NCBI RefSeq assembly: GCF_014023275.1
Contig: NZ_CP054698.1
Coordinates: forward strand, 4,402,001-4,466,000
Source of the DNA: Nostoc edaphicum CCNP1411
GTDB lineage: Bacteria > Cyanobacteriota > Cyanobacteriia > Cyanobacteriales > Nostocaceae
DNA: 64,000 bases
Direction of reading: 5' to 3'
The notes under the pieces were generated by a model. The model had not been told where the DNA came from, made no database searches, and saw nothing but the letters and a program-made list of their open reading frames with translations. Position 1 is the stretch's first letter. Each line of letters starts with the position of its first letter. Below are positions 8,047 through 17,146 of the stretch, piece by piece. Position numbers and translations under genes: made by a program.

Positions 8047-9441
8047 GTGCTTCCCTGCAAACGTCCAGCTGTATTTCTAATTTGGGCTGTTCTACTCACT
8101 TCCTTAACAGCCTGTGCTAACAGTCCAGTCGCCAAAAACCTTGAGCAATCTTTGGCGGCAGATCCGAAGCTGCAAAGCAATCCAGCTGTCTTTGGAGAAT
8201 CTCAGACTAACCAACCGCAAGCACAGCCAAACGAATCAACAGTTCAGTTACCACCTGATTTTCCCAAAGATATCCCCCTATACTCCAATGCCAAACTAGA
8301 GGAAGTTACACCTGCTAACGGTTCAGAAAATAGAGTCTCAACTCGTTGGTTGAGTTCTGACCCCAGTAACTTTATTGCTAGCTTTTATCGCAGCCAGTTT
8401 CAAACAAATAACTGGCAGATTTTACAACAGCCAACAGATGATGCGGGAGGTGCTTTTGAGGCACGTCGTAACGATTTGCTGTTGAAGGTTTCCATTCAGC
8501 CTAAATCAGTTACTAACGCCACACCTAATCAACCCCAAACAGCAACCGAATTACTGATTGAATACACACCTAATAGTACTGCAACGGCACAATCTACCCC
8601 AACTGCAAATCCTAACGAAACTACTAACGCCGTTCCTCAACCAGTAGATCCACAGTTTATTGGCCCGACACCACCCGCAAACTTGGCAGCACAGCCACCA
8701 AGCACGGCTAATAATCAAATAACTCCTACAGCGACACCTGAATCTCAGGAATTTAACGATCTGAACAAAGCACCGCAAGAATGGCGGCAATATATCCAAG
8801 ACTTGGCTGCATTAGGTGTTTTGTCTTTAGAGCCAAAGACAACTAAGAGTAACTCTACTACCACAACTAACCAGTTTGAACCCAGTAAAATCATTACACA
8901 TCGGGAATATGCTCGTTGGCTAATTGCTGCTAACAATACTATGCATATCAGCAATCCAGCTAAACAAATTCGCTTGGCATCAGAAACTACTCAACCAGCT
9001 TTTAGTGATGTGTCGGCAAAAGACCCTGATTTTCCAGCAATTCAGGGATTAGCCGAAGCTGGGTTAATTCCTAGTCCGTTGTCTGGAGATTCTACAGTAG
9101 TTTTGTTTCGTCCTGATGCACCCCTAACGCGTGAACAGTTGCTGTTGTGGAAATTACCTCTAGATACTCGCCAAGCTTTACCCTCTGCTAACTTAGATGC
9201 AGTTAAACAAACCTGGGGTTTCCAAGATGCAGCGCGAATTGACCCCAAGGCTTTAAGAGCGGTGTTGGCTGATTATCAAAATGGTGAACAATCAAATATT
9301 CGGCGGGTGTTTGGTTATACGACTTTGTTTCAACCCAAAAAACCAGTAACTCGTGCTGAGGCTGCTACAGCTTTGTGGTATTTCGGCACTCAGGGTGAGG
9401 GTGTATCAGCTGCTGAGGTTTTGAAATTAAAAGGCGGTTAG
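8047..9441 (+). CDS. SLH-domain lipoprotein, function unknown
   Basis: 464 aa. The N-terminus is a lipoprotein signal: a hydrophobic stretch (FLIWAVLLTSLTAC) with lipobox LTAC. A domain of about 100 residues follows (VQLPPDFPKDIPLYSNAKL ... RSQFQTNNWQI), then a Thr/Pro/Asn-rich linker (about 170-235). The C-terminal half has S-layer-homology-like segments (HREYARWLIAANN, AFSDVSAKDPDFPAIQGLAE, PVTRAEAATALWYFG). SLH motifs usually bind cell-wall polysaccharide, so an anchored periplasmic or outer-envelope protein is likely. The start codon is GTG. The role of the first domain is unknown. Confidence 0.75.
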   Translation: MLPCKRPAVFLIWAVLLTSLTACANSPVAKNLEQSLAADPKLQSNPAVFGESQTNQPQAQPNESTVQLPPDFPKDIPLYSNAKLEEVTPANGSENRVSTRWLSSDPSNFIASFYRSQFQTNNWQILQQPTDDAGGAFEARRNDLLLKVSIQPKSVTNATPNQPQTATELLIEYTPNSTATAQSTPTANPNETTNAVPQPVDPQFIGPTPPANLAAQPPSTANNQITPTATPESQEFNDLNKAPQEWRQYIQDLAALGVLSLEPKTTKSNSTTTTNQFEPSKIITHREYARWLIAANNTMHISNPAKQIRLASETTQPAFSDVSAKDPDFPAIQGLAEAGLIPSPLSGDSTVVLFRPDAPLTREQLLLWKLPLDTRQALPSANLDAVKQTWGFQDAARIDPKALRAVLADYQNGEQSNIRRVFGYTTLFQPKKPVTRAEAATALWYFGTQGEGVSAAEVLKLKGG

Positions 9442-9645
9442 TCTCTCGTAGCATAAAAGTGAGCAATTACCTTCTAAAAGGTGGTAATGTTTGTCATTTC
9501 TTTGTGAAATAACTATTTTTTATCAAGAGAATGTAAATCTAAGTATTTTCAGCGTTTTTACCCATGTTTGATGAATTTTTGGTGCATAGTTAAGTAAAAC
9601 AACGTAAATTAACTAAAACGAACAAATACCACGGGTAAAACAAAT

Positions 9646-10686
9646 ATGAAAAAACAAGCTCTTGCAGCAGGATTTGTTCTATTCTCTTTCATGTTGCCAA
9701 CCAAAGTCTTGGCTGCGAGTTTTAATCAGCTTTATGTATTTGGCGATAGTCTTTCCGACCAAGGCAATGTATATAATGCTACTCTTCAAACATTTCCTTT
9801 AAGCCCACCTTACTTTGAAGGGCGTTTTACCGATGGGCCACTATGGGTGGATTATCTCGGAGATCAGTTAGGGTTAAACCCTACTTTATTAACTACTATT
9901 CCTTCCACGCCGCCTACCCAAGGGATAAACTTCGCTTTCGGTGGTGCTAGTTCTGGTTCAGGTAACGCTGTCGTTCCCAATGCAAATTTACCGGGAGTAC
10001 TCCAACAAGTTCTTGGTTTTGCTGGAACTCTGCAAGCAAATAATCAAACTGCTAACCCAGATGCACTTTATACATTGTGGGGAGGTGCGAATGATTTCCT
10101 TTTTCTTAACCCCGAAGACTCTACCACGCCAATCAGTAATATATCCCTGGCGTTGAATACTTTGATAGGATCTGGCGCGAAAAATATTTTGGTGTTTAAC
10201 TTGTCAGATTTGGGACAGATACCAGCCGCTACAATTGATGATCGCAATCCTGCAACCCTAAGCAAATCGACTAGTGAGTTTAACTTGGGTTTAGCAACAA
10301 CTGTGAGTGCTTTGAGCCAAGACCCCAATCTCAACATCATCTCTATTGACATTTTTTCTCTATTTAATCAGGCAAGTGCTTTAGGTTTTACGAATGTAAC
10401 CGAGTCTTGTCTCTCTAGGCTAGATATATGTGACCCCGGTAACAACAAGTTTCTCCTCTGGGACGATTTCCACCCAACCACCGCTGCTCATAAGGCGATA
10501 GCAAATACTGCACTGGCGGCGATTAATGCTAAGTCTGTCCCGGAACCTGCGATAAACTTGGGAATTTTAGCTCTGGGTGCTTTTGGTGCGCTAGGAATGC
10601 TGAAGCGTCAACAAAAAAGAGCAGCAGTTGTATCAGTAGTGCGGGTTGTTGATGCACAATTGTCTCATACAACAGTTGAAAACTAA
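9646..10686 (+). CDS. PEP-CTERM GDSL/SGNH esterase
   Basis: 346 aa. The signal peptide ends near KVLAAS. Block I is FGDSLSDQGN with the nucleophilic Ser, block III is GGANDF, and block V is DDFHPT with the catalytic Asp and His, as in SGNH lipases and esterases. The C-terminus has VPEPAINLGILALGAFGALG followed by KRQQKRA. This is the PEP-CTERM layout (PEP, hydrophobic helix, basic tail) that directs exosortase processing and envelope sorting. The substrate is unknown; short-chain or lipid esters are typical. An in-frame tail of about 20 residues after the basic run is unusual for PEP-CTERM and may be an extension. An AT-rich leader of about 200 bp precedes it. Confidence 0.85.
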   Translation: MKKQALAAGFVLFSFMLPTKVLAASFNQLYVFGDSLSDQGNVYNATLQTFPLSPPYFEGRFTDGPLWVDYLGDQLGLNPTLLTTIPSTPPTQGINFAFGGASSGSGNAVVPNANLPGVLQQVLGFAGTLQANNQTANPDALYTLWGGANDFLFLNPEDSTTPISNISLALNTLIGSGAKNILVFNLSDLGQIPAATIDDRNPATLSKSTSEFNLGLATTVSALSQDPNLNIISIDIFSLFNQASALGFTNVTESCLSRLDICDPGNNKFLLWDDFHPTTAAHKAIANTALAAINAKSVPEPAINLGILALGAFGALGMLKRQQKRAAVVSVVRVVDAQLSHTTVEN

Positions 10687-10699
10687 ACTAACTGTATTG

Positions 10700-11752
10700 A
10701 TGTGGGATTACGATCGCTTATTTGAAATTATTGAAGAATTAGTCATGCACCATTCTCCGAGTGGTGTAGAAGCTGAGATTAATCAGTTGTTGATGGAACG
10801 ATTTGCGGCGCTGGGTGTAGAAGTTTGGTGCGATCGCGCCGATAATATTATTGCGAAAATTCCAGGGAAAAATCCAGATGGAGCGATCGCCATCACCGCA
10901 CACAAAGACGAAATTGGCGCAATTGTCAAGAATCTTGGTGATGAAGGCCGTGTCAAAGTCAGCAAACTTGGCGGTTCTTTCCCGTGGGTTTATGGCGAAG
11001 GTGTTGTCGATTTAATCGGAGATAACGAAACCATTAGCGGTATTCTCAGCTTTGGTTCCCGCCACGTTTCCCACGAATCGCCCCAAAAAGTGCAGCAAGA
11101 AGATACAACTGTTAAGTGGGAAAATGCCTGGATTGAAACGAAGCTGACATCTGCGGAATTAGAAGCAGCTGGCATTCGACCTGGAACTAGAATGGTAATC
11201 GGCAAACATCGCAAGCGTCCAATTCGGTTAAAGAATCATATTGCCGGTTACACCTTGGATAACAAAGCTTCTGTTGCCATTTTGCTAGCTTTGGCTGAAA
11301 ACCTGAAACAGCCTGCTGTTGATGTTTATTTAGTAGCGTCAGCTAAAGAAGAAGTAGGAGCAATTGGGGCGCTATTTTTCACCCAAAATCAGCGTTTGGA
11401 TGCCTTAATTGCTTTAGAAATTTGTCCATTATCTGAGGAATATCCCGTTAAAGATGGGGAAAGTCCTGTACTTTTATCTCAAGATGCCTATGGAATATAT
11501 GATGAGGGGTTAAATAGTCAATTGCGCCATAGTGCAAAGCAACTCGATATGCCAATACAATTCACAACTCTCAGCGGATTTGGCAGTGATGCTTCGATTG
11601 CGATGAAATTTGGCCATGTTGGACGTGCTGCTTGTTTAGCGTTTCCCACCCAAAATACACATGGATACGAAATTGCTCATTTAGGAGCGATCGCTAATTG
11701 TATCGATTTGTTAAAAGCTTTCTGTGAAACTGAGTTTGAGAGACACTTTTAG
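10700..11752 (+). CDS. M42 family metallopeptidase (aminopeptidase)
   Basis: 350 aa. Metal and catalytic residues typical of M42 (FrvX / tetrahedral aminopeptidase family) are visible: His and Asp in ITAHKDEIGAI, the bridging Asp in YTLDNKASVAILL, the Glu pair in SAKEEVGAIGA, Asp-type residues near SGFGSDASI, and the final His in NTHGYEIAHL. These enzymes bind two metal ions and trim N-terminal residues from peptides in the cytoplasm, usually as 12-mers. I start at the ATG at 10700 (MWDYDRLFEII) because the longer frame begins inside the preceding gene. The start lies 14 bp past that gene's stop, but a shared role is not evident. Confidence 0.9.
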   Translation: MWDYDRLFEIIEELVMHHSPSGVEAEINQLLMERFAALGVEVWCDRADNIIAKIPGKNPDGAIAITAHKDEIGAIVKNLGDEGRVKVSKLGGSFPWVYGEGVVDLIGDNETISGILSFGSRHVSHESPQKVQQEDTTVKWENAWIETKLTSAELEAAGIRPGTRMVIGKHRKRPIRLKNHIAGYTLDNKASVAILLALAENLKQPAVDVYLVASAKEEVGAIGALFFTQNQRLDALIALEICPLSEEYPVKDGESPVLLSQDAYGIYDEGLNSQLRHSAKQLDMPIQFTTLSGFGSDASIAMKFGHVGRAACLAFPTQNTHGYEIAHLGAIANCIDLLKAFCETEFERHF

Positions 11753-12052
11753 ATCCCCCCTAACCCCCCTCTACGGTGTACACACAAGTCCTAAAAACCT
11801 AGCTTGATAAGCATTTCCTCGTTCCCAGTCTCCGACTGGGAATGCATTCATTGAGTCTCTGACTCAATATCTGACTAGCAGAGCCTCTAATTAGGCATTC
11901 CTATTGCTCTGCATAGGAACGAGATAAACGAGAGAACAATGAGAAATTGATCTTTTTTCGATTTGTGTGTACACCGTAGCCTTTTTAAGGGGGGTTGGGG
12001 GGATCGATAACGTTTTGCTACCGACGAAAGGACTTTTAAAACATCCTCTAAG
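11753..12052. repeat. Palindromic CCCCCT/AGGGGG repeat split by an inserted element, plus dispersed repeat
   Basis: The left arm (gatcccccctaacccccct, 11752-11770) and right arm (cctttttaaggggggttggg, from 11980) are near-perfect reverse complements and would form one long palindrome if 11771-11979 were removed. After it, 12003-12052 is the best copy of the dispersed repeat (cgttttgctaccgacgaaag, then gacttttaaaacatcctct) also found near 1000-1035 and 2895-2925. Confidence 0.8.
11771..11979. mobile_element. 209-bp MITE-like element with 17-bp perfect terminal inverted repeats
   Basis: The ends are ctacggtgtacacacaa (11771-11787) and its exact reverse complement (11963-11979). The flanking trinucleotide CCT occurs on both sides and may be a short target duplication. 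The element has no ORF. Its interior is a nested imperfect inverted repeat (cctcgttcccagtctccgac ... cataggaacgag) with gactgggaatgc-type motifs found widely in cyanobacterial repeats. These features fit a non-autonomous element moved by a transposase elsewhere in the genome. Confidence 0.75.
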
Positions 12053-12066
12053 ATTTTCTTTACGAA

Positions 12067-13470
12067 TCATATCTTAGTTCTCTTGGGTTTCGGTTGAGTA
12101 ACCCACCACGCCACCATACCAAAGATCACCGTAGCTAAAACACTCCAAAGTAAAGATGATACCAAGGGGTGAAGTGGATACTTGAAATTTATCTGTGGTG
12201 CAAAGGGTTTATCTATTTGTCCGGTGACAACACCAGAAACTATTGCACCGCCACCAAAGGCTATACCTAATACTTGGATGGTGCGTTCTAAAGAGCGATC
12301 GCGTTTAGCTTGTTCTATTTCTACTATGCCGCGAATTGTACTAATCATCTGGTCAAAGAGGTTTTGACCGGGGGTAAGATAAGCTAAGTTGGTGTTAATT
12401 TGTTCGACAAAGGTATCTTCAGCCAGTTCTAGGAAGTTGGACAAAAATTCTAAATTATCTGAGTCAATGCCTATTTTATTTAGCTTGTCAAGATATAAAC
12501 GATAGTTTTTACTATTAGTTTGAATTGTAGTTCTGTGCAGTTCTAAATCTCTTAAATAATCAACATAATTAAATGAAATTTCTGGTATTTCCTGTAGCCA
12601 TTGATTGAAATTATCAAATTTTGAATCTATCAAGTTATTCTTTTGCTCTTTAAATTCTTGTTTATACTTTTCCAGATCATAATTAGCTGATCTAGCTTGT
12701 TCATAACACCATATAGCTTCAGAACGAGCATAAATAATTTTACTGCGACAAAGAAGAAGGTCAATTAAAGGATAATAATATTCTCCCTTGTTTTCTAATT
12801 CTGTAGTAATGTCATGAGTATTTAACCAAATTAATAAATGACACTGTGTTTCAGGAAAATCAGCATCATTGTTATATTCAAATATCGGATTACCTAATAA
12901 TTGCCCTTGATGCTGACGATAAACATTTAGTTTTTGGACAGTTTCTTCTGATAATAATGCTTTGACACAAGCATCAGCGAACGCTTGTTCATCATCTATT
13001 TTTCCTACAGGTTGAGCAAAAAATACTAGGGTTTGTCCTAGAGAAGCTTTGATATTTTTAGAAAGTAAGCAATCATCTGAATTTAGCCCTCTTAAATCAG
13101 CAAGTTTTACTTCTGGATCGGGATAACGTAGAGTTAAATCAAGGGCGTAGGTATCGTGAATTTCTAAGGGATTAGCTTCACCGTTTAAGTGTAGATTTTG
13201 TTGATGTTGGATGGCGGTAAATTTTAAAAAACGTTCGGGAAGTATTTCTCCAGTGATGCTAGTTTTTTTATTATTTGCTTTTTCAATCAGTTCAGGTAAA
13301 GTTTCTAGTTTAGGAATACCAAGTTGTTTACCAAGCTGCTGGCATTTTAACCATAAATCGTTGACATTTTTTACAGGTATTTTAGGTTTTTGTGACTGGC
13401 TATGCTTCAGATGAAAGGCATAAAGAGTTAGTTTGGGATAAGCTATCTTTCCTGTTGAAAAATAATCCAT
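12067..13470 (-). CDS. Two-TM membrane protein of the CHAT-associated cassette
   Basis: 467 aa. A large soluble N-terminal part (about 1-250; motifs YALDLTLRYPDPEVKLADLRG, HLLIWLNTH) is followed by long helices (about 260-390, LEKYKQEFKEQKNNLIDSKF ... QINTNLAYLTPGQNLFDQM). Two C-terminal transmembrane helices come last (about 400-418 and 437-457), then a basic tail, KPKRTKI. The order of soluble domain, long stalk helices and paired C-terminal helices is reminiscent of CorA-type channels, but I cannot show homology and see no GMN motif. It is last in a three-gene minus-strand set after the TPR-CHAT protease and a 117-aa protein, 45 bp behind the latter. A membrane effector controlled by the protease is an inference. 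Confidence 0.6.
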   Translation of the reverse strand: MDYFSTGKIAYPKLTLYAFHLKHSQSQKPKIPVKNVNDLWLKCQQLGKQLGIPKLETLPELIEKANNKKTSITGEILPERFLKFTAIQHQQNLHLNGEANPLEIHDTYALDLTLRYPDPEVKLADLRGLNSDDCLLSKNIKASLGQTLVFFAQPVGKIDDEQAFADACVKALLSEETVQKLNVYRQHQGQLLGNPIFEYNNDADFPETQCHLLIWLNTHDITTELENKGEYYYPLIDLLLCRSKIIYARSEAIWCYEQARSANYDLEKYKQEFKEQKNNLIDSKFDNFNQWLQEIPEISFNYVDYLRDLELHRTTIQTNSKNYRLYLDKLNKIGIDSDNLEFLSNFLELAEDTFVEQINTNLAYLTPGQNLFDQMISTIRGIVEIEQAKRDRSLERTIQVLGIAFGGGAIVSGVVTGQIDKPFAPQINFKYPLHPLVSSLLWSVLATVIFGMVAWWVTQPKPKRTKI

Positions 13471-13500
13471 TTTAAATTAAAGATAAATGTCGCAGTGTTC

Positions 13501-13533
13501 AGATCCTCGACTTCTTTAAAAAGTCGGGGATCT
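13501..13533. repeat. Hairpin repeat overlapping a gene end
   Basis: agatcctcgactt and aagtcggggatct form a 13-bp stem with one wobble pair. This is a common Nostoc-type repeat (gatccccgactt ... aagtcggggatc). It overlaps the 3' end of the 117-aa gene, and its minus-strand reading supplies the last codons (RSPTF) and the stop. It may also attenuate transcription into the downstream membrane-protein gene. Confidence 0.65.
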
Positions 13534-13869
13534 AAGTCGAAGTCGGTTTTTTGTCTCCTTAGCAGATGACGAACTTTGTTGAATTTCATTAAGTATATTC
13601 TTTTTATCAAGTTCGTATTTGGGAATATTTGTATTTGCTTGCTTATCGCCTGGTGCTCTTGTTCCTATTTCCTCAAATTCTGCTAAAGCTTCATCTACTT
13701 CAGGATGTTCTGACAGCCAATCTGAGATAGCATCGGATAAAGATTTAATGTCATCAGGTTGGTTATTAATCAATTTCATTAGTGTAATTCTATCCTCTGC
13801 TGAAAATAGAGAAGATTGAGTATTCAGCAGATGGATAAAAATATTAACAGTTATTTTATAATCAGACAT
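13516..13869 (-). CDS. 117-aa helical protein between the CHAT protease and the membrane protein
   Basis: Residues 1-70 form a compact helical unit (YKITVNIFIHLLNTQSSLFS ... ISDWLSEHPEVDEALAEFEE). A polar linker and a low-complexity tail (QQSSSSAKETKNRLRLRS) follow. No catalytic motif is recognised. The start at 13869 is chosen because AGGAG lies 8 nt upstream; a longer frame from 13890 overlaps the CHAT gene. The gap to the CHAT stop is 10 bp, so co-transcription is very likely. A small helical adaptor linking sensor and effector, like the effector-associated domains of cyanobacterial conflict systems, is plausible but unproven. The final residues are encoded by a dispersed repeat. Confidence 0.6.
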   Translation of the reverse strand: MSDYKITVNIFIHLLNTQSSLFSAEDRITLMKLINNQPDDIKSLSDAISDWLSEHPEVDEALAEFEEIGTRAPGDKQANTNIPKYELDKKNILNEIQQSSSSAKETKNRLRLRSPTF

Positions 13870-13879
13870 TATTATTCTC

Positions 13880-16843
13880 CTATTTGCCAACAGCAGTAAA
13901 TGCAGCCCAATGAAAGGGAGAGTTGAATGGTTGCTCTCCAGTAATATTATTAATTTGACGACGTATCTTTCCTTTCTTAGTGTTATCTAACGCCAATTTT
14001 TTTACCCATTCCTGCAATTCTTCTTTAGTAGCATCCCGCAACCAACGCTGGGCTTGATTCATAGCAAGTGGTATTGACATATCTATAGCATCTTTTAAAA
14101 TTTGAATGAATTTAATCATTAAAAAGGATGTTGATAAATCGTTTACCGTCCATAAACTACTTACAACACTGCTACTACCTGCATAGAGAAAGCCACTAGG
14201 TAAGCCGATATATTCATCACTGGTATTATTGAAGTCAATTAAACCTGTTTCGCAAGCAGAGAGAACCACGAGACGAGTTTGACTAAAGTCGAAGGTTCGT
14301 TCAAATAAATTACCCAATGTCAAACATTTACTTAAATCTACAGCTTCCGTATCGGAAACTTTGAGATATTTTTCTGGGTTAGCTTCATCAGGAATAGGGG
14401 AAACAAAGGCATCTGCTAATAATAAAAAAGAATTTTGGGGAGAATTTAAGTTAAAAGAGCCGTGACAAGAGAAGTGGAGATAATTTGATTCTTTTAATTG
14501 TGTTGCTGCTTGGGATAAGGCAGCTTTTGTGGCTTGGTTTTTGGATAATACTTGATGGGAGGGAAAGTAAGATAATATGCTTTCTACTTCCAAATTGGTA
14601 TAATTCAGGTCTTCTGTGGGATTTTGAATCGCAAATAGAGATTGAAAATCAGGACGTTTGCGCTGTTGTACTTGTTGCAGTAGTTGACAACTGGGTGCAT
14701 AGCTGACACCACCAGCAAATAAATCCAGAAGACAATATGAATTTTCAGAATTTTGATTTATTGGAATTGCATGAAGGGGTAATAAATGCAGGAATTGATG
14801 GGGAATTAGGATGAGTTGATCGCAGTGCTTTGGTATCTGGGTTAGTATTTCATCAATATGCAGAATCGAAGCTAATTCTTTGAGTGCTTTCCCTAAGTTA
14901 TTTTGCCATTGGTCTTTTTGACCATAGTAATTCTGCAAATATTGATTTACCCAATCATACAAAGCTTGTTGGTCTTCTGGTTGGGATTGCCAAACAGTTA
15001 CCTCTCCTTTTTTTGTGACAATAAACGCCAGAATTTTATCGTTGAGAAGATACCACTCGATAATGGCTGTATGCTCATCCAAAGAACCTTGGAAGAAGTC
15101 GAATTTGAAACCATAACCGACAGGTAAGTAGCGGTTTTGCAATTCATTACGCTGCTGTCGCAATTCTTGAAGATGTTGTGCTAGGACTTTTGGATTTTCA
15201 GCTTTACCATTTTGGATTTGATATTGTCCTGTAGCTATTTCATCTCTGTATTTTTCTAACTCCGTGACAACATCTGGGGGGAAGATGGTTTTAGCGTCAC
15301 GTTCTAGGATTTGTTCAACTAAATTGCGAGTTTTACTATGCTCAACATATTCAATCGCTTTTATTATATTTCCTAATTCCAGGCAAACTTCTACTATGTG
15401 GCGATAAAGTTTGTTCCATTCTTCTGCTTGTTTGCGCTTGCTTTCATCGCCAGAAATAATTTCTCCACGTAACGATTCGACTATTGTGATGGCTGAATTC
15501 AAGGTTGTATAAGCTTCAGTTAACTGTTGTGCTTCTTGGTAGATAATACCAATATTAGATAAAGTTGATACATGGTTTTGCGGAAAGCTGGTGTGGGTGA
15601 ATACTTCTAAAGCGCTGGTACAGAATTCGATGGCTTTTTCAAAATTTTCTACTCTATCTCCTATTTTTTGACGGTAAGCTTTCCCCAAATTATTTTGTAT
15701 CATTGCCCATTGTTCTGGAAATTCAGTGCGACTAAATACTTCTAATGCAGCAGAAAAGATAGTGATAGCATTTTCAATATTTTCATTTCTATATACCTGA
15801 ACTCTATCAAGCTGAACTCTATCAAGGTAAGCATTACCCAAATTATTTTGCGTTATTGCCCATTGTTCTGGAAATTCAAAGCGAGTATATATTTCTAAAG
15901 CTGCTGTATAAGCAATGATGGCATTTTCGATGTTCTCTTTATCTTTCCCTTGTCGTTCAAGGTAAGCATTTCCTAAGTTATTTTGCACCATTGCCCATTC
16001 TGACGGTAATGTTGAGCGGGTTATAACTTCCAATGCTGCGGTATAAGCTTTAACGGCAAATTCAACATTTTCAACCCTATTTCCTTTTACTCTGTAAAAA
16101 TAAGCATTCCCTAAATTACTTTGCGTTATTGCCCACTGTTGTGGAAATTTAGAGCAGACTATTATTTTTAATGAACTCTTAAAAGATTGGATAGCGTATT
16201 CTTGATTTTCTACTTTATCTCCTAGTATTCTCTGACAGTAAGCAATACCCAAATTATTCTGTACCATTGCCCACTGTAAGGGAAATATATTGTAATTAAA
16301 CACATTAAGGGCTGCTTTATAGCCAGCAATAGCAATTTCTATATTGTTGGGTTTATCTCCCAAAGTGAATTCTTGAATTAATTTACTTAAATCAACAATA
16401 TCTGATGCAATACCCTTGCCTTTATCTAATTGTACTTGTCTCAGTTTATTTTCTGCCCAATCTCTGAATACTGTTGCAGAAATACTATTGAGTTTTTTTA
16501 TATTTGCTCTAAGTATTGGGTAAACTACTTGCACCTTATTTATACTATCTGCTGTTACTTTCAGTGCTTGCTCTAAGAAATCTAACCATTCTTTTTTTGT
16601 GGCAGTCGATGATAATTTACTATAAACCCCAAGTTGCTGTCCTGCTATATTCATCAAACCATTAGCTTGGTCTAATTCGCCCTGCCTTAGTAGATTCCTT
16701 GCGATTTCCAGCATCTTTTGTACTAGACCAGCATCAATTAAATCTTGGTTTGCAGCCAAAATTTTTTGTACTTCATCGTCACTATGACAATTCAACAGGT
16801 TTTGAATAAGGTTGAAATAGGCTTGTTGACGCTGTTCGTTCAT
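13880..16843 (-). CDS. TPR-CHAT protease (caspase-like)
   Basis: 987 aa. The N-terminal 140 residues are helical. At least five TPR units (about 190-480) share a WAxxQNNLGNAYxxR core separated by ENxExAIxxxTxALEV. A coiled linker rich in Glu and Gln follows (about 520-620). The CHAT domain occupies the last 300 residues, with the catalytic pair at about His794 (HFSCHGSF) and Cys864 (LSACETGL). CHAT proteins are caspase/separase-like peptidases; TPRs usually sense a partner. I start at ATG 16843 (MNEQRQQAYFNLIQ) because the extra 62 upstream residues of the longest frame look non-coding. It is first in an apparent operon with a 117-aa and a two-TM protein. Probable conflict or programmed-death protease; the target is unknown. 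Confidence 0.85.
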   Translation of the reverse strand: MNEQRQQAYFNLIQNLLNCHSDDEVQKILAANQDLIDAGLVQKMLEIARNLLRQGELDQANGLMNIAGQQLGVYSKLSSTATKKEWLDFLEQALKVTADSINKVQVVYPILRANIKKLNSISATVFRDWAENKLRQVQLDKGKGIASDIVDLSKLIQEFTLGDKPNNIEIAIAGYKAALNVFNYNIFPLQWAMVQNNLGIAYCQRILGDKVENQEYAIQSFKSSLKIIVCSKFPQQWAITQSNLGNAYFYRVKGNRVENVEFAVKAYTAALEVITRSTLPSEWAMVQNNLGNAYLERQGKDKENIENAIIAYTAALEIYTRFEFPEQWAITQNNLGNAYLDRVQLDRVQVYRNENIENAITIFSAALEVFSRTEFPEQWAMIQNNLGKAYRQKIGDRVENFEKAIEFCTSALEVFTHTSFPQNHVSTLSNIGIIYQEAQQLTEAYTTLNSAITIVESLRGEIISGDESKRKQAEEWNKLYRHIVEVCLELGNIIKAIEYVEHSKTRNLVEQILERDAKTIFPPDVVTELEKYRDEIATGQYQIQNGKAENPKVLAQHLQELRQQRNELQNRYLPVGYGFKFDFFQGSLDEHTAIIEWYLLNDKILAFIVTKKGEVTVWQSQPEDQQALYDWVNQYLQNYYGQKDQWQNNLGKALKELASILHIDEILTQIPKHCDQLILIPHQFLHLLPLHAIPINQNSENSYCLLDLFAGGVSYAPSCQLLQQVQQRKRPDFQSLFAIQNPTEDLNYTNLEVESILSYFPSHQVLSKNQATKAALSQAATQLKESNYLHFSCHGSFNLNSPQNSFLLLADAFVSPIPDEANPEKYLKVSDTEAVDLSKCLTLGNLFERTFDFSQTRLVVLSACETGLIDFNNTSDEYIGLPSGFLYAGSSSVVSSLWTVNDLSTSFLMIKFIQILKDAIDMSIPLAMNQAQRWLRDATKEELQEWVKKLALDNTKKGKIRRQINNITGEQPFNSPFHWAAFTAVGK

Positions 16844-17146
16844 GGATAAGGGCGTGAGAGTCGCACATATTTTATTATCAAAGAAATTCAACACCAGCGC
16901 CCTAGATTCCAGAAACGGATAGATTTTCATCACAGGTGATGTATGTCTGCCAATGAAAGAACCTCGTGGATAAGTATTTTTTACTTGTGAACAGACAATA
17001 TAGTGATTTTGCGATCGCTTGATTTCCAAAAGATGCGATCGCGTTTTGCTAAGAAGCTTTTGAGTAAATAATCAAGCAATACCCCCCGATATAAATTGTC
17101 ATCTAATCGAGGGGGAAGTTCCGGTGTAATATTGAATTTTAAATTG

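Noticed and set aside
12067..13470. Naming the two-TM protein a CorA magnesium transporter
   Set aside because: Topology is similar but the GMN motif between the membrane helices is not present, so the name would be unsupported.
16844..17029. N-terminal extension of the CHAT protein
   Set aside because: The extra 62 residues contain a HIP1 site and no domain; the ATG at 16843 gives a natural start.
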